Origin: an uncultured Pelagibacteraceae bacterium
GTDB lineage: Bacteria > Pseudomonadota > Alphaproteobacteria > Pelagibacterales > Pelagibacteraceae
Assembly: GCA_902586125.1 (NCBI GenBank)
Contig: CACIGI010000009.1
Coordinates: 1-53,098, forward strand
Length of the DNA: 53,098 nt
Direction: 5' to 3'
In this document: one piece after another, positions 1 to 7,406 of the stretch
Layout of the letters: every line of letters starts with the position of its first letter
Position numbering within the stretch: the stretch's first letter is position 1
Notes under the pieces: model-generated
Database searches by the model: none
Told to the model about the DNA's origin: nothing
The model's input: only the letters and a program-made list of their open reading frames with translations
Position numbers and translations under genes: made by a program

Positions 1-859
1 AATTAATTGATAAAGGTTTAAAAATTGATGCTGCAACACCAGGTCGATCTTTTACACCGACTAAAGTAACTTTTGCATCATTATGCGTTAAGGAAATTCC
101 TGTGATAATTCTATTATTATTTAAATTTGTTCTTTTTGTAATTAATGTTCCAGGTTTTTTAATAAATGAAGATTTTACCTCAATACCAATTCTATTTAAT
201 CTAGCATCTTGAATTGAAACAGGCTGCATAACTTTGGCACCTAAAGATGCCATTTCTAACATTTCCTCATAAGAAATTACTTTAATCTTTTTTGCTTTTT
301 TTAATTTGTTTGGATCAGTTGTGTAGATGCCCTCTACATCTGTGTAAATAATACATCTTTGTGCTTTAAAGAATTTTGCAATCATAATTGCACTTGCATC
401 CGAACCTCCTCTACCTAACGTGGTTACCCTCTCGTTGATATTTATCCCTTGAAAGCCAGTGATAATTGGAATGCCTCCTTCTTTCAGAAATCTTAATAAT
501 TTATTTTTATTTACCTGTTGAATTCTGGAGTTTGAATAAGGACCGCTCGTAAAAATTGGAACTTGCCAACCTAGCCAAGATCTTGATTTGAAACCTTTAT
601 GGTTCAATCTCCCAGCTATCAAAGAACATGCAACTTGCTCACCTGATGATACTAAAACATCATACTCAGAGCCTAAGAAATTGTTACTAATCTGTTTTGA
701 TTTTTTTATTAAATCATTTGTCACACCACTCATAGCTGAGGAGACAACTATTACTTTGTTTTTTTTCTTTTTATATTCGATAATTATATCAGTAACTTTT
801 TTGATTTTTTCAATTGTACCAACTGATGTTCCACCAAATTTTAATACCACAATTTTCAT
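1..859 (-). CDS. lysC: Aspartate kinase, 3' end cut off by window edge
   Basis: Phosphorylates aspartate, the first step toward lysine/diaminopimelate, threonine and methionine, in the cytoplasm. Reading down from the ATG at 857-859 gives 286 uninterrupted residues before the window ends. The amino-acid kinase domain shows KFGGTSVG at residues 7-14, GRGGSDAS at about 149-156 and TDVEGIYTTDP at about 173-183. The start of the regulatory ACT region follows (VTLVGVKDRPGVAAS near residue 270), so about 120 residues should be missing. It is divergent from ubiG, with a 65-base spacer that must hold both promoters. The ACT region suggests feedback control by end-product amino acids, as is usual in this family. 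Confidence 0.95.
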   Translation of the reverse strand, partial: MKIVVLKFGGTSVGTIEKIKKVTDIIIEYKKKKNKVIVVSSAMSGVTNDLIKKSKQISNNFLGSEYDVLVSSGEQVACSLIAGRLNHKGFKSRSWLGWQVPIFTSGPYSNSRIQQVNKNKLLRFLKEGGIPIITGFQGININERVTTLGRGGSDASAIMIAKFFKAQRCIIYTDVEGIYTTDPNKLKKAKKIKVISYEEMLEMASLGAKVMQPVSIQDARLNRIGIEVKSSFIKKPGTLITKRTNLNNNRIITGISLTHNDAKVTLVGVKDRPGVAASIFKPLSIN

Positions 860-924
860 GATAAATATTTTTTTAATTAAAAATTATTGATAAAATACAT
901 CTTCAATATATTGTCAACCTTGTA

Positions 925-1653
925 ATGAAAACTAGCACAATAAATAAAAAAGAAATAGAAAAATTTTCTAGAATTGCAGAAGAATGGTGGGATCCTACTG
1001 GAAAATTTAAACCATTACATAAATTTAATCCTATTAGAATTTCATATATAAAGGAAAAAATAATTGATAGTTTTAAACTTGAAAATTCAGATAAACCGTT
1101 ACAAAAAATTAAATTATTAGATATTGGATGTGGTGGTGGTTTATTATCAGAACCTATGTGTAGATTAGGAGCAGAAGTTACTGGCATAGATGCATCAGAA
1201 AAAAATATACAAGTTGCTAAACTTCATGCAAAAAATAATAATTTAAAGATTAATTATCTAACTGCCTCACCAGAAAATTTAAAAATAGAGAGAAAATTTG
1301 ATGTAATTTTGAATATGGAAATTATTGAACATGTTGAAGATATTGATATTTTTTTGAAATCATGTTCATTGCTATTAAAAAAAGGTGGGATAATGTTTGT
1401 TGCAACAATAAACAAAACTTTAAAATCTTATCTATTTGCAATAATAGGTGCGGAGTATATTTTAAGATGGCTACCGATTGGGACACACGAATGGGATAAA
1501 TTTATAGATCCAAATAAATTAATTAAAATTTCTAAAAAATATAATCTTCAATTACAAAATCTAGATGGAATGAAGTTCAATATTATTACCGATAAATGGT
1601 CTATAAGTTCAGATAAATCCATTAATTATATTGGAAAATTTAATAAAGTTTAA
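925..1653 (+). CDS. ubiG: Ubiquinone biosynthesis O-methyltransferase UbiG
   Basis: SAM-dependent methyltransferase that carries out both O-methylations in ubiquinone synthesis. The 242-residue product has the expected length. It shows the family N-terminus (FSRIAEEWWDPTGKFKPLH, residues 14-32), FNPIR at 34-38, SAM motif I LLDIGCGGGLLSEP at about 64-77, the acidic GIDAS after the second strand, and MEIIEHV. The ATG at 925 is supported because the conserved N-terminal region begins within ten residues. It is divergent from lysC and its stop overlaps the stop of the convergent DUF1178 gene by 4 bases. No strong Shine-Dalgarno sequence is visible, as for most genes here. Confidence 0.93.
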   Translation: MKTSTINKKEIEKFSRIAEEWWDPTGKFKPLHKFNPIRISYIKEKIIDSFKLENSDKPLQKIKLLDIGCGGGLLSEPMCRLGAEVTGIDASEKNIQVAKLHAKNNNLKINYLTASPENLKIERKFDVILNMEIIEHVEDIDIFLKSCSLLLKKGGIMFVATINKTLKSYLFAIIGAEYILRWLPIGTHEWDKFIDPNKLIKISKKYNLQLQNLDGMKFNIITDKWSISSDKSINYIGKFNKV

Positions 1654-2078
1654 TTACTCTTATCTTCAATCCACGGTATCATTTCAGCCTCAACTCCTTC
1701 TTCCTTAAGCTCTTGAATTTCATTTTTTGTAGCTGTACCGTAAATACCTTTTTTCTTATTTTTTTGGTTGTAGTGTAATGTTCTAGCTTCGTAAGCAAAA
1801 TTTTCACCAACATAATCAAAATTACTTTTAATAAATTTTTGATACTCTCTAATCTTATTTTTTATCTCATTTAAATTTGTGTTCTTTTTTTCAAGATTAT
1901 AAATGCTATCTCTATTAATTAATTTAGGAGCCATTAAAGTTTTTTCAACTTTTTGAGAATTGCATTTATGGCAATTTAAAAAGTTTTTACTTTTGAGTTT
2001 TTCATACTCTTTAGAGGAAGCAAACCAGCTATCAAATGAGAAATTACAATTTTTGCAAATCAACTTATATTTGATCAT
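1650..2078 (-). CDS. DUF1178 family putative zinc-ribbon protein
   Basis: Small 142-residue cytoplasmic protein of a family widespread in alphaproteobacteria whose function is not established. The N-terminus holds a zinc-ribbon-like pair of CxxC motifs (Cys8/Cys11 and Cys36/Cys39) with the family-typical FDSWFASSKEYEKL between them. The C-terminus ends in GTATKNEIQELKEEGVE and a PWIED segment also typical of the family. It lies downstream of argJ on the same strand with 44 bases between, including a small inverted repeat, so it may be co-transcribed. Family assignment is fairly secure; function is unknown. Confidence 0.8.
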   Translation of the reverse strand: MIKYKLICKNCNFSFDSWFASSKEYEKLKSKNFLNCHKCNSQKVEKTLMAPKLINRDSIYNLEKKNTNLNEIKNKIREYQKFIKSNFDYVGENFAYEARTLHYNQKNKKKGIYGTATKNEIQELKEEGVEAEMIPWIEDKSN

Positions 2079-2096
2079 ACCAATTATTTAGTGATA

Positions 2097-2118
2097 GTTC
2101 TATAAATTTCAATAGAAC
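2097..2118 (-). repeat. Inverted repeat between argJ and the DUF1178 gene
   Basis: A 7-bp perfect inverted repeat (GTTCTAT / ATAGAAC) encloses an 8-base loop in the 44-base gap after the argJ start-side neighbour. It is not followed by a T-run on the minus strand, so it does not look like a complete intrinsic terminator. It could act as a weak processing or attenuation hairpin. Confidence 0.4.
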
Positions 2119-2122
2119 AAAT

Positions 2123-3424
2123 CTAACTTCGATAATCTCCGTTAATCTCAATGTATTTTTTTGTCAAATCCATCGTGTAAACTTTGAAACTTTTGGAACC
2201 GCAGGAGATATCAACATTAATATCAATGCTATCACTTTTCATATATTCGGACACTTCGTCCTCATTATAATTAGAATTCAGCTTTCCATTAAAAACAACA
2301 CTTATCTCACCAAATTTAATAGACAATTTTTCATGTTTAATTTGTACACCTGCTTTTCCTATTGCCATTACCACTCTTCCCCAGTTGGCATCTTCGCCTG
2401 AGATAGCTGTTTTTACTAAAGGTGAATTTGCAATTGAGAAAGCAATTTTTTTTGCATCATCTTCATTTTTGCACCCCTGAATATTAACAGTTATAAATTT
2501 TGAAGCACCTTCACCATCAGCTACAACTCTTTTAGCTAGATTTAATAAAATCTTATTTAAAGCATTATCAAAATTTTTAATTTTTTCATCATTAACATTT
2601 TTAATTTTAGGATGTTTTGATTTACCTGTTGAAAAAATTGAGACCATATCATTAGTGCTAGTATCACTATCACAGCTAATAGCATTAAAAGTATTAGAAA
2701 TATTTTTCTTTAAGAGTTTTTTAAGTACATCATTTGATAAATCAGCATCAGTAAAAATGTATGCTAAGGTTGTAGCCATATCAGGTTGTATCATGCCTGA
2801 GCCTTTAGCAATCCCAAATATCTTAATATCACTTCCACCAATTGAACATTCTTCCATTGCCATTTTAGGCTGAGTGTCAGTAGTCATTATCCCTAATGCG
2901 GACTTCATCCAGATATACTTATTTTGTGTGTATTTTATTTTCTCAATTAGTTCAGGGATTTTATTGATTATTTTTTCCTCAGGAAAAATCTCGCCAATAG
3001 TTCCAGTACATCCAAAAATTATTTCCTTTGAATTAATTTTTTTTGGTTGATCTTCATCCTCTTTCTGTTTTTGTGTTAATTTTTGAGAGATAATTTCTGC
3101 AATTTTTTCGAGACTTTTATAACCTTGTTTTCCAGTGAAACAATTAGCATTTCTTGTATTCACTATTAATGAAAAAATTTTTTTGGCTTTTTGATTTAAA
3201 TTCCATTTTATATTTTCAGAAATTATTTTAGATTGAGTATAAACCGATGCATAGTTAACTCCATCTCTAAAATAAAACATAACTAAATCATCTCGAGAAC
3301 TATTATATAATTCAGCACTAATCGTGGAAATAGCTACACCATCAACATGATCAAGATCTTGAAATTCGTTTAATCTCTTGCTTTTTGATTTAGATGAAAG
3401 AAAATTTGTTAAATTAATACCCAT
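2123..3424 (-). CDS. argJ: Bifunctional glutamate N-acetyltransferase / ornithine acetyltransferase ArgJ
   Basis: Recycles the acetyl group between N-acetylornithine and glutamate in the cyclic arginine pathway. The precursor is normally cleaved autocatalytically into alpha and beta chains before a Thr nucleophile. Here the cleavage region GSGMIQPDMATT lies at about residues 208-219, placing the Thr at about 218. Other family segments are NARNANCFTG-like NTRNANCFTG near 89-98 and the late SGEDANWGRVVMAIGKAG. The 433-residue length is slightly longer than usual because of an extra N-terminal stretch of about 20 residues before the conserved start region. It is divergent from secA across 65 bases. 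argB, argD and argF are elsewhere in the window rather than in an operon with it. Confidence 0.93.
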   Translation of the reverse strand: MGINLTNFLSSKSKSKRLNEFQDLDHVDGVAISTISAELYNSSRDDLVMFYFRDGVNYASVYTQSKIISENIKWNLNQKAKKIFSLIVNTRNANCFTGKQGYKSLEKIAEIISQKLTQKQKEDEDQPKKINSKEIIFGCTGTIGEIFPEEKIINKIPELIEKIKYTQNKYIWMKSALGIMTTDTQPKMAMEECSIGGSDIKIFGIAKGSGMIQPDMATTLAYIFTDADLSNDVLKKLLKKNISNTFNAISCDSDTSTNDMVSIFSTGKSKHPKIKNVNDEKIKNFDNALNKILLNLAKRVVADGEGASKFITVNIQGCKNEDDAKKIAFSIANSPLVKTAISGEDANWGRVVMAIGKAGVQIKHEKLSIKFGEISVVFNGKLNSNYNEDEVSEYMKSDSIDINVDISCGSKSFKVYTMDLTKKYIEINGDYRS

Positions 3425-3489
3425 TCTATTTAAAATAATTATTTAATGATTATATAAATGGTTATAAGTAAATAATAAATCAAAAATTG

Positions 3490-6048
3490 ATGCTAAATCC
3501 ACTTAACTTTTTCTCAAAACTAATTAAATCCAATAATCAAAGAGAACTTGATAGAATTACCAAAATTGTAAACAAAATTAATTCATTAGAAAATCAAATC
3601 AAAAATTTAAAAGATGAGGACTTTCCTAAAAAAACTATCGAATTTAAAGAAAAAATTAAAAAAGGAGAAAAAATTGAGCAGATATTGCCTGAAGCTTTTG
3701 CATTAGTAAGAGAAGCTTCAAGAAGAAAGAGAGGAGAAAGACATTTCGATGTACAATTAATAGGCGGAATAGTCCTACAAGAGTCTAAAATTGCCGAGAT
3801 GAAAACTGGTGAAGGAAAAACACTTACTATTACTCTTGCAGCATATCTTAATGCTCTACATGAAAAAGGGGTCCATATCGTTACAGTAAATGATTATCTT
3901 GCTAAAAGAGACTCACAAGAAATGGGAGAAATTTATAATTTCTTAGGATTAAGATCTGGCTACATTAACAATGATCAAGATGATGCTCAAAGAAAACAAA
4001 ATTATAATTGTGACATTACTTACGCAACTAATAGTGAGCTAGGATTTGATTATTTAAGAGATAATATGAAATTTTCAAAAGATGAGATGGTACAAAGGAA
4101 ACATTTTTTTGCTATCGTTGATGAAATAGACTCTTGTTTGATAGATGAGGCCAGAACACCACTAATTATCTCTGGGGCAGCAGAAGATAGAACAGCACAA
4201 TATTTAGCTATCGATAAATTAATAAGACTTTTAAAAGATAAAGACTACGAGATTGATGAAAAAGACAAAAATGTACTTTTAACTAATGATGGAATAAACA
4301 ATATTGAAAAAATTTTTTCAAATGCGGGAATTTTAAAAAATAATAACTTTTACGATCCTGAAAACTTAAATTTAGTCCATCATGTTAATCAAGCTTTACG
4401 AGCAAATCATTTATTTCAAAAAGACAAAGATTATATCATTCAAGATGATGAGCTGAAAATTATAGATGAGTTAACTGGTAGAATTCTTGAAGGAAGAAGA
4501 TTTGGAGATGGACTTCATCAAGCTTTAGAAGCAAAAGAAAGAATTCCTATAAAAAATGAAAATCAAACTTTGGCGTCAATTACTTATCAAAATTATTTTA
4601 AATTATATGATAAAATTTCTGGGTGTACTGGAACAGCAGTAACAGAGTCTCAAGAATTTTATGAAATATATAATCTTCCAGTGGTTGTCATTCCGACTAA
4701 TAAAAAAATGATTAGAAATGATTTTAATGACCAAATATTTAGAACAGAAACTGAAAAAAATGATGCTATAATTAAAAAGATCAAAGAGTGTCATTTAAAA
4801 GGTCAACCTTTGTTAGTATTTACCTCGAGTGTTAACAAATCAGAAATATATTCAAATCTTTTAAAAAAACAGAATATTAAACACGAGGTGCTTAACGCTA
4901 AAAATCATGAAAATGAAGCTGAAATAATTGCAAATGCTGGTAAAGAAAATTCTGTAATCATAACTACCAGTATTTCTGGTAGAGGAGTAGACATTCAGCT
5001 TGGTGGAAAAAAAGGCTCGATGTCAGATGAAAAATTAAAGCTCAACAAAGAAAAAATTAAATCACTTGGTGGATTGTTTGTAATTGGAACTGAAAGAATG
5101 GAATCGCGAAGAGTTGACAATCAAGCAAGAGGTAGATCTGGACGTCAAGGTGATGAAGGAAATTCCATTTTTTATGTAAGTCTTGAAGATGATTTAATGA
5201 GAATATTTGGATCAGAGTCGATGAATAATATATTACAAAAACTTGGCCTTAAAAATGGTGAGAGCATTGATCATCCATGGATAAATAAAGCTTTAGAGAG
5301 AGCTCAGCAAAAAGTAGAGGCTCGGAATTTTGACATAAGAAAAACATTAATTAAATTTGATAACGTCTTAAATGACCAAAGAAATATAATTTTCAGTCAA
5401 AGAGAAGATGCAATGAATAGTGATAAAATTTTTGATTATTCAAATAGTTTTTTAAACGATATAATTGATGATCTGATAAGGTCTAAGATAAAGAAAAAGT
5501 CCAATCCAAAAAGCACTGATTTCGAAAACAAAATAAAATTAATTTTAGGGAAAAATTTTATATATTCATATTTGGAGGAACTTAATAATTTTAATGATAA
5601 AGACTTTAGAAAATCATTAAATGAAAAATTTCAACACTCTAGAGAAGAAAGAGTAAAATTATTAGGTAAAGACAGATCTCAAGATATAGAAAAAAGAATT
5701 TTTTTACAAACTATTGATATGAATTGGAAATCCCACATTCAATATTTAGAGCAGCTAAGACAAGTTATTGGGCTTAGATCTTATGGTCAGAGAGATCCTT
5801 TGGTGGAGTATAAAAAAGAAGCATTTCACTTATTCGAAAGTTTGTTAAATAGATTAAAACTTGATTTCACAACAATACTAATGAATCTTACATTGGTTAA
5901 GTCACAAACAAAAAATTTACAAAAAACTAAAACAAAATCTGATAACGCTAAATGTTTATTGGCCTTAAACAATGGCAGAAAAATTTCAAGAAATGAAAAA
6001 TGTGAGGCTACAGGAAAAAAATTTAAACATTGTTGTGGAGCTTTATAA
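3490..6048 (+). CDS. secA: Preprotein translocase ATPase SecA
   Basis: Cytoplasmic and membrane-associated motor that pushes unfolded secretory proteins through SecYEG. I place the start at the ATG at 3490, directly after an in-frame TTG, giving 852 residues. The nucleotide-binding fold has Walker A MKTGEGKT near 104-111, the DEAD-like VDEIDS and IDEARTPLIISG, and motif VI with RGRSGRQGDEG. The C-terminal SecB/zinc tail is present (RNEKCEATGKKFKHCCGAL), but where most relatives have CPC this protein has Cys-Glu-Ala, so one of the four usual zinc ligands is missing. The stop overlaps the stop of convergent accA by 6 bases. Confidence 0.97.
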   Translation: MLNPLNFFSKLIKSNNQRELDRITKIVNKINSLENQIKNLKDEDFPKKTIEFKEKIKKGEKIEQILPEAFALVREASRRKRGERHFDVQLIGGIVLQESKIAEMKTGEGKTLTITLAAYLNALHEKGVHIVTVNDYLAKRDSQEMGEIYNFLGLRSGYINNDQDDAQRKQNYNCDITYATNSELGFDYLRDNMKFSKDEMVQRKHFFAIVDEIDSCLIDEARTPLIISGAAEDRTAQYLAIDKLIRLLKDKDYEIDEKDKNVLLTNDGINNIEKIFSNAGILKNNNFYDPENLNLVHHVNQALRANHLFQKDKDYIIQDDELKIIDELTGRILEGRRFGDGLHQALEAKERIPIKNENQTLASITYQNYFKLYDKISGCTGTAVTESQEFYEIYNLPVVVIPTNKKMIRNDFNDQIFRTETEKNDAIIKKIKECHLKGQPLLVFTSSVNKSEIYSNLLKKQNIKHEVLNAKNHENEAEIIANAGKENSVIITTSISGRGVDIQLGGKKGSMSDEKLKLNKEKIKSLGGLFVIGTERMESRRVDNQARGRSGRQGDEGNSIFYVSLEDDLMRIFGSESMNNILQKLGLKNGESIDHPWINKALERAQQKVEARNFDIRKTLIKFDNVLNDQRNIIFSQREDAMNSDKIFDYSNSFLNDIIDDLIRSKIKKKSNPKSTDFENKIKLILGKNFIYSYLEELNNFNDKDFRKSLNEKFQHSREERVKLLGKDRSQDIEKRIFLQTIDMNWKSHIQYLEQLRQVIGLRSYGQRDPLVEYKKEAFHLFESLLNRLKLDFTTILMNLTLVKSQTKNLQKTKTKSDNAKCLLALNNGRKISRNEKCEATGKKFKHCCGAL

Positions 6049-7140
6049 AAAGTAAAAAATTAATCCTATAATAAAAATTGATATTCCAACTCCAGCAAAA
6101 AATATTTTTTTAGATTTTAAAACATGATTAAAATTACTTTTATCTGAATTTAACGAACTTAATTTGTTTAAATTACTCATAAATCCTTTGCTTCTACCTA
6201 TTCTTAAAAATTTATTTTTTCTGCCATCAAATATTTCCTCTGGGGTCATGAGTTTAAAATTTTCTAAATTTTTATTTAAAGCATTTCTAACATTTTCAAG
6301 TATGAGGTCTTTATCCCTGTGCGCACCGCCAGATGGCTCTGGTATAATTTCATCTATTATCTCAAGCTCTAGTAAATCTTTAGCCGAAAGCTTCATCGCT
6401 TTAGCGGCATCAAGCATTTTTTTTGGATCTCGCCATAAAATTGTTGCACATCCCTCGGGAGAGATAACTGAGTAAATTGCATTTTCTAACATTAAAACTT
6501 TATTAGATGATGCGAGAGCGATTGCACCTCCTGAACCACCTTCTCCAATAACAATTGCAATAGTTGGGACTTTCAATTTCATACAACATTCTATTGATTT
6601 TGCAATTGCTTCTGCCTGACCTCTCTCCTCCGCACCAACACCAGGATAAGCGCCCGGAGTATCAATAAATGATATTATTGGTATATTAAATTTATCAGCT
6701 AGTTGCATTAATCGAATAGTCTTTCTGTAACCTTCTGGCCTCATCATGCCAAAATTTCTTTTGATTCTTGAATCTAAATCTTCTCCCTTTTCTTGTCCAA
6801 TAACTAAAACTGATAATCCTTTAAACTTTGCAAACCCACATAACACTGAAAGATCCTCGCCATAAAAACGATCTCCTGATAAAGGGATGAAATCTTCAAA
6901 CAAATTATCAATAAAAAATTTTGATTTTGGTCTATCCTCATGTCTAGCTACCATCGTAATTTGCCAAGGGTCTAGGTTTGAATATACCATTTTTAATTTT
7001 TCATCTAATTCATTTTGTATCTGAGAAATTTTTTGTGTATCTACCTCTGAAAGTCCACTTTGATTATAAGGATCTTTTAATTTATCAAGTTCAATTTCTA
7101 AATCCTTAATTTCAGTCTCAAAATTTAAGTAATTTTTCAT
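6043..7140 (-). CDS. accA: Acetyl-CoA carboxylase carboxyltransferase alpha subunit, with C-terminal membrane segment
   Basis: Pairs with AccD (28544-29470 in this window) to transfer the carboxyl group from carboxybiotin to acetyl-CoA, the first committed step of fatty acid synthesis. The 365-residue product carries family features: the coiled N-terminus, FIDTPGAYPGVGAEERGQ, GEGGSGGAIALA and SVISPEGCA. Usual AccA proteins are about 315-325 residues. This one has about 45 extra C-terminal residues ending in a strongly hydrophobic, helix-length stretch (IFFAGVGISIFIIGLIFYFL, about 346-365) preceded by lysines, which reads as a C-terminal membrane anchor. The ATG at 7138-7140 fits the family start. 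The anchor is unexpected for a soluble enzyme. Confidence 0.94.
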   Translation of the reverse strand: MKNYLNFETEIKDLEIELDKLKDPYNQSGLSEVDTQKISQIQNELDEKLKMVYSNLDPWQITMVARHEDRPKSKFFIDNLFEDFIPLSGDRFYGEDLSVLCGFAKFKGLSVLVIGQEKGEDLDSRIKRNFGMMRPEGYRKTIRLMQLADKFNIPIISFIDTPGAYPGVGAEERGQAEAIAKSIECCMKLKVPTIAIVIGEGGSGGAIALASSNKVLMLENAIYSVISPEGCATILWRDPKKMLDAAKAMKLSAKDLLELEIIDEIIPEPSGGAHRDKDLILENVRNALNKNLENFKLMTPEEIFDGRKNKFLRIGRSKGFMSNLNKLSSLNSDKSNFNHVLKSKKIFFAGVGISIFIIGLIFYFL

Positions 7141-7215
7141 AATCTGTTTATAGCGAATAGTTTAAGTATAAAAAAGTCAATAAAAAGATGTAAAAAATAT
7201 AACAATTCTTAATAA

Positions 7216-7241
7216 TTGACTTAATTCTTTTAACAGATAAA
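7216..7241 (+). promoter_or_regulatory. Possible promoter upstream of the glycine riboswitch
   Basis: TTGACT at 7216-7221 is a good -35 match and GATAAA at 7236-7241 is a weak -10 candidate. The 14-base spacing is shorter than optimal. Transcription starting about 7 bases later would begin just before the first aptamer. The -35 is convincing; the -10 is not. Confidence 0.35.
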
Positions 7242-7248
7242 ACCTTGA

Positions 7249-7393
7249 TATCGGGAGAGACTAATAATAGCGCCGAAGGAGCAACCACCCCGGAAACTCT
7301 CAGGCAAAAGGACCGATTAAAGCATAACACTCTGGAAAGAGATTAATTTCCGCCGAAGGAGTAAAACTCTCAGGCAAAAATACAGATGGGGGT
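7249..7393 (+). promoter_or_regulatory. Tandem glycine riboswitch controlling malate synthase
   Basis: Two glycine aptamers lie back to back. Aptamer I (about 7249-7320) contains GGGAGAGAC, CGCCGAAGGAGCAA, ACTCTCAGGCAAAAGGACCG. Aptamer II (about 7331-7393) contains CTGGAAAGAG, CGCCGAAGGAGTAA, ACTCTCAGGCAAAAATACAGA and a G-rich end. The repeated GCCGAAGGAG and CTCTCAGGCAAAA blocks are the conserved core of the gcvT-type glycine riboswitch class. The G-run closing aptamer II (7388-7393) sits 13 bases before the likely glcB start and could serve as its ribosome binding site, so ligand binding may control translation directly. Glycine riboswitches on malate synthase have been described for SAR11. 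Confidence 0.93.
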
Positions 7394-7406
7394 GATTAAA
7401 AGTGCT

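Noticed and set aside
588-890. Plus-strand open frame of 100 codons
   Set aside because: It is antisense to lysC, whose frame is clearly coding.
7386-7406. Upstream ATG as the glcB start
   Set aside because: It is within the second glycine aptamer and adds seven residues not matching malate synthase N-termini; the ATG at 7407 fits the family.
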